Shown here: positions 24,215 to 31,859 of the stretch, piece by piece
Position numbering within the stretch: position 1 is the stretch's first letter
How the letters are laid out: every line of letters begins with the position of its first letter
Origin: an uncultured Prevotellaceae bacterium
GTDB lineage: Bacteria; Bacteroidota; Bacteroidia; Bacteroidales; Bacteroidaceae
Direction: 5' to 3'
DNA: 34,332 nucleotides
Assembly: GCA_902768105.1 (NCBI GenBank)
Contig: CACXJZ010000028.1
Location: 1-34,332 of the forward strand
Translations under genes and position numbers: made by a program
The notes under the pieces: generated by a model
Seen by the model: only the letters and a program-made list of their open reading frames with translations
Told to the model about the DNA's origin: nothing
Database searches by the model: none

Positions 24215-24835
24215 TTATTTCTTCTCTTCCTCCTCCTTCTTCTGCTGAGTTGCAGGAGCAGGCTTGTAGCGCTTGTTCAGACCGTTGATGACGTCCTGAG
24301 TGATGTCATAGCGCTTGTCGGCAAACAGCACGTTGCTCGTAGCGTCCGACTTCGACAGAATCATGTCGAACTTCTTATCCTTATTATATATAGCAAGGAA
24401 GTGGTCCAGCGAGTCACGCAATGCTACTGAGAAATCAGCAGCTTCCTTCTCAAGCTCAGAACCCAGGCGTGCCTGCAGCTCCTGCAGAGACTGCTGACTG
24501 CGCTGAATGGCAGCCTGTGCACTCTCGGCCTCTTCGCGACTGCGGAAACCGTTGTTATTCAGCTTCTGCTGGAAGTTGTTCATTGCAGCCTGCAGCTGAT
24601 TACCTTTCTGGTTCAGCGTGGTAGTAGCGTTGTTACGCTTCTTCTCAAGGATTTTTGTGTAGTCAATACAGAACTGATACTGTGAAGCGAGCGAGTCAAC
24701 CTCAACGTAGGCAATTCTTATTCCTCCCTGAGGAACCTCAGCAGGCTGTTCATCCATCTTGGGAGCAGCATTGTTACATGCGGTGAACGTCATAGCTGCC
24801 ATAGCAGCCATCAATGTAAGAATGTTCTTTTTCAT
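24215..24835 (-). CDS. OmpH/Skp-like outer membrane protein chaperone, lipoprotein form
   Basis: Skp/OmpH proteins hold unfolded outer-membrane proteins in the periplasm. The 206-residue protein has a lipoprotein-type signal (TFTACN, lipidated Cys20) where classical Skp has a plain signal peptide. The mature part has the OmpH layout: a short strand IRIAYVEVDSLASQY, long helices with a Gln/Asn/Glu-rich coiled coil (about 60-135), and a closing region FDMILSKSDATSNVLFADKRYDIT. It ends in a very charged KKEEEEKK tail. A small membrane-protein gene lies 33 bases upstream on the same strand with no promoter visible between them, so the two are probably co-transcribed. Confidence 0.9.
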   Translation of the reverse strand: MKKNILTLMAAMAAMTFTACNNAAPKMDEQPAEVPQGGIRIAYVEVDSLASQYQFCIDYTKILEKKRNNATTTLNQKGNQLQAAMNNFQQKLNNNGFRSREEAESAQAAIQRSQQSLQELQARLGSELEKEAADFSVALRDSLDHFLAIYNKDKKFDMILSKSDATSNVLFADKRYDITQDVINGLNKRYKPAPATQQKKEEEEKK

Positions 24836-24868
24836 TTCTTTTCTGTTTTATTTTTACTTTTAGTTTTT

Positions 24869-25084
24869 TTACCTTTTTGCTTTTTCTTCAACGGCAAGTC
24901 TGCTTCTGGTGCGCATCTCGCGGTCCTGGTCCATCACGCAATGTATCCCCCGCTCTTTCATGGCCTTGCTGTCGTGAATATGTTGTGAAGAGAACTCCCC
25001 ACCCCGCCTTAAAAGCACCTTTACGAGCAAAAATAGCATCGCGATAGCAATTATTAACGTACCAATTAGCAGTATTTTCGTCAT
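24869..25084 (-). CDS. Small single-pass membrane protein, unknown function
   Basis: The 71-residue protein starts with one strong membrane helix (residues about 3-25, ILLIGTLIIAIAMLFLLVKVLL) followed by a basic RR pair and a polar, charged tail with the motif GGEFSSQHI and DQDREMRTRSR. By the positive-inside rule the tail should be cytoplasmic. It resembles short conserved hypotheticals of Bacteroidales that I cannot name. It has its own -7 box (25113-25106) about 16 bases from the ATG and leads the pair with the Skp-like lipoprotein, which suggests a role at the envelope. Confidence 0.75.
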   Translation of the reverse strand: MTKILLIGTLIIAIAMLFLLVKVLLRRGGEFSSQHIHDSKAMKERGIHCVMDQDREMRTRSRLAVEEKAKR

Positions 25085-25091
25085 TTCTTAT

Positions 25092-25113
25092 TAACTTTGC
25101 GGGTGCAAAGGTA
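25092..25113. promoter_or_regulatory. Face-to-face -7 boxes for pepD (+) and the small membrane protein (-)
   Basis: TAACTTTG (25092-25099, plus strand) points to pepD, and TACCTTTG (25113-25106, minus strand) points to the small membrane-protein gene. Together they form the near-palindrome TTAACTTTGC-GGGT-GCAAAGGTAA (25091-25114), so both polymerases would occupy the same DNA. Confidence 0.6.
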
Positions 25114-25153
25114 AACAAAATAAAACAATAAACACTCAATAGAAACATTAAAA

Positions 25154-26614
25154 ATGAATAAAAGTGATTTAAAACCGCAAAGTGTATTCGAGCTGTTTGC
25201 CCGAATCAACGAGATTCCACGTCCCTCAAAGCATGAGGAGAAAATGATTGAGTTCCTGAAAAACTGGGGCGAGAGCCACCAGCTGGAGACCAAGGTCGAT
25301 GAGACGGGTAACGTACTTATCCGCAAGCCTGCCACCAAGGGTATGGAGCGGCGTAAGACCGTCATCCTGCAGAGCCACATGGACATGGTGTGTGACAAAC
25401 TGGTCGATGTAGAGTTCGACTTCAACAAGGACGCCATCAAGACCTACATCGATGGTGAATGGCTTACGGCCGAAGGCACCACGCTGGGTGCCGACGACGG
25501 CATCGGCTGTGCTATCGAGCTGGCCATCCTCGAGGCTGACAACATTGAGCACGGCCCTATCGAGTGCGTCTTTACACGCGACGAGGAAACGGGACTGACT
25601 GGTGCCGAGGGTATGAAGTCCGGCTTCATGAACGGCGACTTCCTCATCAATCTCGACTCCGAGGACGAGGGTGAGATGTTCGTGTCGTGTGCCGGTGGTC
25701 GTAACACCACGGCCTGTTTCGACATCCAGCGCTCCCCTGCCCCATCTGGCGCTTTCTTCATCCGCTGTTCCCTGAAGGGCCTTACTGGCGGCCACTCCGG
25801 CGACGACATCAATAAGAAGCGTGCCAATGCCATCAAGCTGCTGGGACGTTTCCTCTATCAGGAGATGAAGCGCTACGACGGCATCCGCCTGGCACAGTTC
25901 CATAGCGGCAAGCTCCACAATGCCATTCCTCGCGACGGCTACTTCGTGATTGCTGTTCCCAACGACATCAAGGAGAATATCCGTGCCGACTGGAATGTCT
26001 TTGCTGCCGACGTGCAGGACGAGTTCCACGTGTCCGACCCCAACATGGAGTTCAATATGGAGAGTACCGATGCCGAGCCCGTCATCAGCGAGCCACAGGC
26101 ACAACGCTTCATTAGCGCCGTGCAGGCCGTTCACAACGGCATCTATGCCATCTGTCAGGACGAGGAGCTTGGCGGTCTGGTCGAGACGTCCAGCAACATT
26201 GCCAGCGTCCACACCTCCGAAGCCACCATCGACGTGCTGAGCAGCCAGCGCTCCAACGTCATGTCTAACCTCGACAATATGTGTGCCACCTTCTCCGCTA
26301 CCTTCGAGCTTGCCGGTGCCCGTGTGGTCAGCTCCGATGGCTATCCTGCCTGGAAGATGCGTCAGCACAGCGAGCTGCAGCGCATCGTGGTCGATTCCTA
26401 CAAGAAGCTGTTTGGCAAAGACCCCATCGTTCGTGGCATCCATGCTGGACTGGAGTGCGGTCTGTTCTCTGAGCGCTACCCCAACCTCGACATGATCAGC
26501 TTCGGCCCCACCCTACGTGGCGTCCACAGCCCCGACGAGCGACTGCACATTCCCACCGTTCAGATGGTGTGGGACCACCTGCTCGACGTGCTGAAGAACG
26601 TTCCCGAGAAATGA
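25154..26614 (+). CDS. pepD: Cytosolic beta-Ala-His dipeptidase (PepD, M20C family)
   Basis: PepD is a zinc aminopeptidase that cleaves dipeptides such as carnosine and other Xaa-His or unspecific dipeptides. The 486-residue protein has the usual length and starts with LKPQSVFELFARINEIPRPS. Metal-ligand and catalytic motifs are visible: VILQSHMDMVCD, LGADDGIG, DEETGLTGAEG, INLDSED, and near the end GIHAGLECGLFSE and GVHSPDERL. No signal peptide is present, so it is cytoplasmic. Codon use is richer in GC at third positions than in the preceding minus-strand genes, which also holds for htrA and rpoD downstream. No intrinsic terminator follows it, but htrA has its own promoter. Confidence 0.96.
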   Translation: MNKSDLKPQSVFELFARINEIPRPSKHEEKMIEFLKNWGESHQLETKVDETGNVLIRKPATKGMERRKTVILQSHMDMVCDKLVDVEFDFNKDAIKTYIDGEWLTAEGTTLGADDGIGCAIELAILEADNIEHGPIECVFTRDEETGLTGAEGMKSGFMNGDFLINLDSEDEGEMFVSCAGGRNTTACFDIQRSPAPSGAFFIRCSLKGLTGGHSGDDINKKRANAIKLLGRFLYQEMKRYDGIRLAQFHSGKLHNAIPRDGYFVIAVPNDIKENIRADWNVFAADVQDEFHVSDPNMEFNMESTDAEPVISEPQAQRFISAVQAVHNGIYAICQDEELGGLVETSSNIASVHTSEATIDVLSSQRSNVMSNLDNMCATFSATFELAGARVVSSDGYPAWKMRQHSELQRIVVDSYKKLFGKDPIVRGIHAGLECGLFSERYPNLDMISFGPTLRGVHSPDERLHIPTVQMVWDHLLDVLKNVPEK

Positions 26615-26652
26615 AATAAATGCTAAAACAGGCTAAACAGCCGTTAAGCAGT

Positions 26653-26725
26653 AGGCGCAAAATGTTAAATCAAGACAAAACTGCGTGTCAATTTGTCAGA
26701 TTAACATATTTTGCGCCTATATTTG
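26653..26725 (+). promoter_or_regulatory. htrA promoter enclosed by an inverted repeat
   Basis: TTTG (26692-26695) and TATATTTG (26718-26725) with a 22-base spacer form the probable promoter. An inverted repeat with arms AGGCGCAAAATGTTAA (26653-26668) and TTAACATATTTTGCGCCT (26701-26718) brackets its -33 box and touches the -7 box. The arms pair over 16 positions with a two-base bulge. This could be an operator for a stress regulator; it lacks a T-run after it and so does not look like a plain terminator. Confidence 0.65.
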
Positions 26726-26785
26726 CATTCGTTTTCAACGAGGAAACAATACAATAAATAAACATAACAAAAACAAACGGGAAAA

Positions 26786-28288
26786 ATGAAAAAGGTATTA
26801 AACTATCTCACTCCGGTATTGTGCGTCATCGCACTTGCCTTCTCGGTAGCAGCCTTCAGCAAGGCCTGTTCAGACAAAGTACAGTTGACGTCAGACAACA
26901 ACAACAACATCGTGGCTCCCTCGACACCCGCAGGACAGCCCGTTGACCTGACCTTTGCCGCAGAAAAGTCTCTGCCTTCAGTAGTACATATTAAATATGT
27001 GCAGAACAGTCGCATCCAGACTGTCGAGGTACAGACCGACCCCTTCTCTGATTTCTTCAGCGACCCCTTCGGAGGATTCTTCGGACGCGGACAGGGTAAT
27101 GGCGGCTCACAGCAGCGTCGCATCCAGACTCCTAAGCGCGAGGCAACCGGTTCGGGTGTTATCATCTCTGACGACGGCTACATCGTAACCAACAACCACG
27201 TGGTGGCAGGAGCTGACGAGCTGACAGTCACGCTCAACGACAACCGCGAGTTCTCTGCACGCATCATCGGTACCGACGAGACCACCGACTTGGCACTCAT
27301 CAAGATTGACGGCAAGAAGCTGCCCGCCATCACCATTGCCAGCAGCGAAGACCTGAAGGTTGGCGAATGGGTGCTGGCCGTAGGTAACCCCCTCGGTCTC
27401 ACCAATACCGTTACGGCAGGTATCGTCAGCGCCAAGGCACGTCGCTTGGGTGCTAACGGCGTCGAGGCTTTCATCCAGACCGATGCTGCCATCAATGCCG
27501 GCAACTCCGGTGGTGCACTCGTCAACTCACGTGGCGAACTGGTAGGCATCAACGCCATGCTCTACTCGCAGACAGGTTCCTACAGCGGCTATGGCTTTGC
27601 CATCCCCACCACCATCATGACCAAGGTGGTTGACGACCTGAAGAAGTACGGAACCGTTCAGCGTGCCTTCATCGGCATCCAGGGTCTCGACGTGAAGACC
27701 TATGTGGACCAGCAGAAGGCACAGGGCAACGAGGTTGACCTCGGCACCATGGAGGGTATCTATGTCGGCAAGGTTCAGGACGGTGGTGCTGCCGCAGCAG
27801 CAGGCATTGAGTCTGGCGACGTGATTATCGGCGCCGACGGTCAGAAGGTCAGCAGCTTCCCCGAGCTGCAGGAGATTGTAGCCCGCAAGCGTCCCGGTGA
27901 CAAGATGACCATTGAGTACCTGCACAACAAGAAGAAAAAGAAGGAGACCGTCGAGCTGAAGAATGAGCAGGGCAACACCCGCGTGGTGCAGAACCGCGAC
28001 ATCGACATCCTGGGCGGCAACTTCCGTGCCATCACCGACAAGCAGAAGAAGGAGCTGGGTATCAGCTACGGCATCGAGGTCATCAAGGTTGACAGAGGTC
28101 GTCTGCAGCAGGCCGGCATCAACAAGGGCTTCATCATCCAGCGCGTCAACGATGAGGCCATCAAGGACATCGATGACCTGCAGAAAGAGGTTCGCAAGGC
28201 CTCTACCGGCAAGGACCCCGTGCTCTACATCCAGGGTATCTATCCCACCGGCAAGAAAGCCTATTTCGCCGTCTCATTGGAGGAATAA
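26786..28288 (+). CDS. Periplasmic serine protease of the DegP/HtrA family
   Basis: HtrA proteins degrade or refold damaged envelope proteins. The 500-residue protein has an N-terminal signal or anchor segment (about 7-25), a low-complexity stretch, and a glycine/phenylalanine-rich loop (87-105) that fits the regulatory LA loop. The trypsin-like domain has the full triad: His138 in TNNHVV, Asp168 in TDLALIKI, and Ser241 in GNSGGAL. Two PDZ domains follow (about 285-385 and 405-490), so it has the DegP/DegQ domain layout. It is transcribed from its own promoter, which is bracketed by an inverted repeat. The terminator behind it doubles as the rpoD promoter. It offers a direct comparison for the inactive homologous domain at 5412-7082. 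Confidence 0.96.
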   Translation: MKKVLNYLTPVLCVIALAFSVAAFSKACSDKVQLTSDNNNNIVAPSTPAGQPVDLTFAAEKSLPSVVHIKYVQNSRIQTVEVQTDPFSDFFSDPFGGFFGRGQGNGGSQQRRIQTPKREATGSGVIISDDGYIVTNNHVVAGADELTVTLNDNREFSARIIGTDETTDLALIKIDGKKLPAITIASSEDLKVGEWVLAVGNPLGLTNTVTAGIVSAKARRLGANGVEAFIQTDAAINAGNSGGALVNSRGELVGINAMLYSQTGSYSGYGFAIPTTIMTKVVDDLKKYGTVQRAFIGIQGLDVKTYVDQQKAQGNEVDLGTMEGIYVGKVQDGGAAAAAGIESGDVIIGADGQKVSSFPELQEIVARKRPGDKMTIEYLHNKKKKKETVELKNEQGNTRVVQNRDIDILGGNFRAITDKQKKELGISYGIEVIKVDRGRLQQAGINKGFIIQRVNDEAIKDIDDLQKEVRKASTGKDPVLYIQGIYPTGKKAYFAVSLEE

Positions 28289-28319
28289 TTGCTTTCATCA
28301 GGTGAATACATAAAAAAAG

Positions 28320-28362
28320 TAAGGCATTTTTTTGGTAATTACCGAAAAATGCCTTATTTTTG
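28320..28362 (+). promoter_or_regulatory. htrA terminator hairpin that contains the rpoD promoter
   Basis: TAAGGCATTTTT (28320-28331) and AAAAATGCCTTA (28345-28356) form a 12-base stem around the palindrome GGTAATTACC (28334-28343), followed by TTTTTG. Within it TTTG (28331-28334), a 20-base spacer and TATTTTTG (28355-28362) form an exact Bacteroidetes promoter for rpoD. The right arm and T-run thus serve as terminator and -7 box together. Confidence 0.8.
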
Positions 28363-28395
28363 CATCCGTTTTAAAACTAAAAGCCACAAATCAGG

Positions 28396-29259
28396 ATGAG
28401 ACAGCTGAAAATCACAAAGTCAATTACCAATCGCGAAAGCGCGTCGTTAGACAAGTACCTACAGGAAATCGGCAAGGAAGAACTCTTGTCGGTTGAAGAA
28501 GAAGTTGAGCTGGCACAACGCATTCGCAAGGGCGACCGCAAGGCCCTTGACCGTCTGACCAAGGCCAACCTCCGCTTTGTGGTTTCCGTAGCCAAGCAGT
28601 ACCAGAACCAAGGACTGTCGCTGGCCGACCTCATCAACGAGGGTAACGTCGGTCTCATCAAGGCTGCCGAGAAGTTCGACGAGACTCGTGGCTTTAAGTT
28701 CATCTCCTACGCCGTGTGGTGGATTCGTCAGAGTATCCTCCAGGCCATTGCCGAGCAGAGCCGCATCGTGCGCCTGCCGCTCAACCAGGTGGGTTCAGTC
28801 AACAAGATTAACCGCGTGCTCAGCCAGTTCGAGCAGGAGAACGAGCGCCGCCCCAACAACCGCGAGATAGCCGAGCGTACCGATATCCCTGAGGAGAAGA
28901 TTGACGAGGCCATGCAGATCAATGGTCGTCACGTGTCGGTCGATGCTCCCTTTGCCGAAGGCGAGGACAACTCCTTGCTCGACGTCATCGTCAACGACAA
29001 CTCCCCCATGGCCGACCTCGAGCTGGTCAAGGAGTCGCTGCGTGCCGAAATCAAGACTGCCCTGCAGATGCTCAACGAGCGCGAGCGTAACATCATCACC
29101 GCCTTCTTCGGCATCGAACAGCCCGAGATGACGCTCGAGGAGATAGGCTCCAAGTACGGTCTCACGCGCGAGCGCGTCCGTCAGATTAAGGAGAAGGCCA
29201 TCCGCCGTCTGCGTAGTAACACCAAGAATAAAATGCTCAAAACATATTTAGGACAATGA
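28396..29259 (+). CDS. rpoD: Primary RNA polymerase sigma factor RpoD (short Bacteroidetes form)
   Basis: The housekeeping sigma-70 directs RNA polymerase to promoters such as the TTTG/TAnnTTTG elements seen throughout this window. The 287-residue protein starts directly before region 1.2 ([10 protein letters not shown]), lacks region 1.1, and has no non-conserved insert. Region 2 is complete ([35 protein letters not shown]), then region 3 and the region 4.2 helix-turn-helix [19 protein letters not shown]. This compact form is the usual primary sigma of Bacteroidetes. A promoter in the preceding palindrome drives it, and the following secreted-protein gene starts within its stop codon (ATGA). 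Confidence 0.97.
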   Translation: MRQLKITKSITNRESASLDKYLQEIGKEELLSVEEEVELAQRIRKGDRKALDRLTKANLRFVVSVAKQYQNQGLSLADLINEGNVGLIKAAEKFDETRGFKFISYAVWWIRQSILQAIAEQSRIVRLPLNQVGSVNKINRVLSQFEQENERRPNNREIAERTDIPEEKIDEAMQINGRHVSVDAPFAEGEDNSLLDVIVNDNSPMADLELVKESLRAEIKTALQMLNERERNIITAFFGIEQPEMTLEEIGSKYGLTRERVRQIKEKAIRRLRSNTKNKMLKTYLGQ

Positions 29260-29687
29260 AACAGTTACAATATCTCGTGCTGTTGTGTGCCGTCTGCGCA
29301 CTCAGCTTCTTCAGCGTTGACAAGGCTCAGGCCAAGGTGCACCCCGTGCCCACCGTTTATATGTTCGGCTTCTCAGCTTCCTTCGCTGACTCTACCATTT
29401 ACTTCACGGACATCCAGACCATTGACAGCGTTTGGTATGACGAGAAAATCAGTTACATCGAGGCACGCCCCTACTATTCGCAGCAGCTGAAGGACTACTT
29501 CGCAGCCAGCATGATGCCCAATCGCGTGTGCATCGTCATCTATGCCTTGACAAAGAAGGAGATTGAGAAGAAGTACCTGAAGATGAAGCGCCTCTATTCC
29601 GGCGACAAGAAGCATGCCTCCTACGACATTCGCTACCTCACCACGAACGAGTTCCAGTTCAAGCGATTCCCGCACGAGGAGCAATAG
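29256..29687 (+). CDS. Small secreted protein translationally coupled to rpoD, unknown function
   Basis: The 143-residue protein has a signal peptide (residues 1-26, hydrophobic [13 protein letters not shown], ending AQA). The mature part has alternating beta-type stretches ([38 protein letters not shown]) and a basic end. I do not recognise a family; an unnamed homologue after the sigma gene is what I would expect in related Bacteroidales. Its ATG overlaps the rpoD TGA by four bases, so it is made from the rpoD transcript. A bidirectional terminator lies 32 bases after its stop. It is probably periplasmic or outer-membrane associated. Confidence 0.82.
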   Translation: MKQLQYLVLLCAVCALSFFSVDKAQAKVHPVPTVYMFGFSASFADSTIYFTDIQTIDSVWYDEKISYIEARPYYSQQLKDYFAASMMPNRVCIVIYALTKKEIEKKYLKMKRLYSGDKKHASYDIRYLTTNEFQFKRFPHEEQ

Positions 29688-29718
29688 TAGAAACATCAGA
29701 AACATCAATACACAAAAA

Positions 29719-29751
29719 AAGGACGCTAAAGTTTTTCTCTTTGGCGTCCTT
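29719..29751. terminator. Bidirectional terminator between the rpoD unit and the esterase gene
   Basis: AAGGACGCTAAAG (29719-29731) and CTTTGGCGTCCTT (29739-29751) pair over 13 positions with one G-U type pair and a seven-base loop. A-run on the left and T-rich stretch on the right make it usable from both strands. Confidence 0.9.
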
Positions 29752-29764
29752 CTTTCTTATTTCC

Positions 29765-31546
29765 TTATTTCACCATAATTTTCTTTCCGTTGACGATGTA
29801 GATGCCGCGCTTCATCTCTTCGCGCTTCACGCGACGTCCCTGCAGGTCATAGACCACATTGTCAAATTGTAAATTGTCTAATTGTCTAATTGTTTCGATT
29901 CCAGTCTCGTGGCTCTCCGTCATCTTCAGCGAGAGCTTTCCTGCTACGAAGTCAGCATTCCTTGCTGCGTCGGTATAGAACACCAGGACGTAGTAGCCCG
30001 TCTCGTTGATGTCGAACGTGAACTTCTGGGTGCGGATGCCGCCGAACGCATTTGCCACATTGCCGCCGATGTTTCGTGTTGGCGTATAAACCGTCGATGC
30101 CACCGTCTCGCCGTCAGGACGTTCTATGGCGATGGTCACGGGCTTGAACTCAGCGTTGTTCCAGTTGTAGATTCTGTGGCTGAGCGTGTAGCTTCCAGCG
30201 TGTAGCAGCATGGTTGAGCGACCGTCGGCAGCGCCGAACTTCGCCCATGCCGCCTTCTCTTTGCCGGCTGTATTCTGCACCAGCAGACCGTCGTCGAGTC
30301 CGCGTTGCTCGTTGGTGAAGTGCAGCAGTCGCGGGCCGGTGGTATAAGGCAGTCCGCCCCCTACCCTCGTCGTCGCGGTGGTGCCGTTGCTGACGTACCA
30401 GCCCAGAGGCACAGCACCTTCAGTTGTGAAGTATTTGCACAGGTCGTAGCTGACGGTAGGCTCCACCACCTCGTTGTTCACCAGACAGTTGGCCGTAGCC
30501 GTCTTGCCGCCTTCGTCCGTTGCCACCACGCAGAGGTCGTGGCTGCCTGTTCCCGGGGCCGTCAGCATAGTGACGTAAGGTGCCTCGGTGAACGACTGAA
30601 GCAGCGTGCTGCCGTCAAATATCTCAGCCTTGACAATAGAGCCCTTCTTCGCCGTGGCCGTGGCTTCAATGTTCACGTCGGGGAACACAGCCTCTTCCTT
30701 CGGACCTATATAGAGGTTCGTCGTCTCGCCGGCAGGCTGCGTGATGCGTGCCGAAGGCTGGTTCAGCGAGAACCGCTTGCAGAAGTTCCAGATGAGACTC
30801 CTGTTGTCGGTCATGGGCCAATGGCCGCCGCTGCGGTAAGAGAAGAGCCACACCTCGCCGCCGTTCGGACCGCCCGTCCATTTTTCCAGGTCGCCGTCAT
30901 ACCAGCCGGGCCTATAGATGGTCTTCGAGTAGTTGGTGTGCTTGTCGTGCTTAGCGTAGTTCTCTATGTAGGCGTGTATGCCATACTCCTCGTAGCCGAA
31001 CGTGCCGTCGTCGTAGGCGATACACTCCAGCAGGTTCACGGGCTTCTTACAATTGTTCCAGGGTTTCTCCGAGAACTGTATGCCGCTGGTGGGTGCGAAG
31101 GCCGCAATCTTATCCTGCATGTTGGCTATGCAATGGTGGATGAGCATCGAGCCCATTGAGAAGCCCGACCAATAGACGCGCTCCCTGTCAATGTCGAAGC
31201 GGCTCACCATCTCGTCAATGGCCTTGATGACGAACGTCTGGTCGCCTGTACCGCCAATATCCCACGTATTACCGCTGCTGCGCAGATAGGTCACCACGAA
31301 CTTCGCCGTGTCAATCATCTCGTAAATCTTGTCCGACCCCATCTGGTATTCGGGGTCTTGGTTCATGCCGTGCGTCACAATCATCAGGGGCGACTTGGCG
31401 GGCAGCTCGTTGGGTGTAAACACAATCATGTTACGCGACTTGCCGTTGACGGTAATGTTGATTGACTGCTGTTTGTAAGCCGATGCCTGCAGCGTTGTCA
31501 GCAGCAACAATGCAACAGAAACGAACAATTGATAAACGTATTTCAT
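29765..31546 (-). CDS. Secreted alpha/beta-hydrolase esterase with type IX secretion-like C-terminus
   Basis: The 593-residue protein has a signal peptide (1-23, ending ASA). Residues about 28-262 are an alpha/beta-hydrolase of the polyhydroxybutyrate-depolymerase/feruloyl-esterase type: oxyanion region VTHGMNQ, nucleophile Ser130 in GFSMG, acid candidate Asp179 or Asp180, and His242 in GGHWPM. Residues about 270-365 look like an Ig-like domain and 370-550 like a jelly-roll carbohydrate-binding module. The last 30 residues (VVYDLQGRRV ... KRGIYIVNGKKIMVK) match the type IX secretion sorting-domain pattern. It probably acts outside the cell on esterified plant or host polysaccharide; the substrate is inferred. 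A short tandem repeat, AATTGTCTA, sits in the linker before the tail (29863-29893). Confidence 0.85.
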   Translation of the reverse strand: MKYVYQLFVSVALLLLTTLQASAYKQQSINITVNGKSRNMIVFTPNELPAKSPLMIVTHGMNQDPEYQMGSDKIYEMIDTAKFVVTYLRSSGNTWDIGGTGDQTFVIKAIDEMVSRFDIDRERVYWSGFSMGSMLIHHCIANMQDKIAAFAPTSGIQFSEKPWNNCKKPVNLLECIAYDDGTFGYEEYGIHAYIENYAKHDKHTNYSKTIYRPGWYDGDLEKWTGGPNGGEVWLFSYRSGGHWPMTDNRSLIWNFCKRFSLNQPSARITQPAGETTNLYIGPKEEAVFPDVNIEATATAKKGSIVKAEIFDGSTLLQSFTEAPYVTMLTAPGTGSHDLCVVATDEGGKTATANCLVNNEVVEPTVSYDLCKYFTTEGAVPLGWYVSNGTTATTRVGGGLPYTTGPRLLHFTNEQRGLDDGLLVQNTAGKEKAAWAKFGAADGRSTMLLHAGSYTLSHRIYNWNNAEFKPVTIAIERPDGETVASTVYTPTRNIGGNVANAFGGIRTQKFTFDINETGYYVLVFYTDAARNADFVAGKLSLKMTESHETGIETIRQLDNLQFDNVVYDLQGRRVKREEMKRGIYIVNGKKIMVK

Positions 31547-31570
31547 ACACTTAATTAGTTTTTAGCCCTG

Positions 31571-31578
31571 CAAAGGTA
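31571..31578 (-). promoter_or_regulatory. -7 box of the esterase promoter
   Basis: Minus-strand TACCTTTG fits TAnnTTTG, with the ATG at 31546 about 25 bases downstream. No clear -33 TTTG at the standard distance. Confidence 0.6.
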
Positions 31579-31635
31579 CGAATAAGTGAATACAATACAA
31601 AATAAATTGCGTTTTATTTTTATTGTTGAGCGAAA

Positions 31636-31793
31636 GTACCTTCGAGCTTCAGCTCAAAGTACGATTAAATGAGCAAAAAACCAAGAGAATCTTGAGTTTT
31701 TTCGAGTGTGAGTACCTTCGAGCTTAAGCTCAAAGTACGAATAAGTGAGGAAAAAAGATAGTTTTTTTGTACCTTCGAGCTTAAGCTCAAAGT
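31636..31793. repeat. Three-copy extragenic palindromic repeat
   Basis: The 313-base gap between the esterase and the following secreted-protein gene contains three copies of a near-palindrome, GTACCTTCGAGCTT-(A or C)AGCTC-AAAGTACGA: 31636-31664, 31712-31740, and a shortened copy at 31769-31793. Copies 1 and 2 stay similar for about 15 more bases (ATTAAATGAGCAAAAAA against ATAAGTGAGGAAAAAA). The tail of copy 2 (CAAAGTACGAATAAGTGA, 31731-31748) also matches CAAAGGTACGAATAAGTGA at the esterase promoter (31571-31589) with one base missing, so promoter DNA and repeat are related. No transposase frame is present; nothing else is seen in the gap apart from the terminator at 31800-31830. Confidence 0.85.
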
Positions 31794-31834
31794 TAAAAAA
31801 AATCAGGCTGACCAAATATCAGCCCGATTTTTTT
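31793..31834 (-). terminator. Terminator of the YD-repeat-like secreted-protein gene
   Basis: AAATCAGGCTGA (31800-31811) and TCAGCCCGATTT (31819-31830) pair over 12 positions with one G-U type pair and a seven-base loop. On the minus strand a run of T follows; the plus strand also has a T-run, so it can act in both directions. Confidence 0.88.
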
Positions 31835-31859
31835 AATGTCATATCTTTACTGCGGAATC

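Noticed and set aside
25226-26443. 405-codon open frame on the minus strand
   Set aside because: It is fully antisense to pepD. The composition (Val, Leu, Asp, His-rich) is typical of mirror frames of GC-rich third-position genes.
30305-31159. 284-codon open frame on the plus strand
   Set aside because: Antisense to the esterase gene, without signal, domain or promoter.
31636-31793. Possible CRISPR array
   Set aside because: Only three near-palindromic copies with unequal spacing of 76 and 57 bases, and no cas genes.
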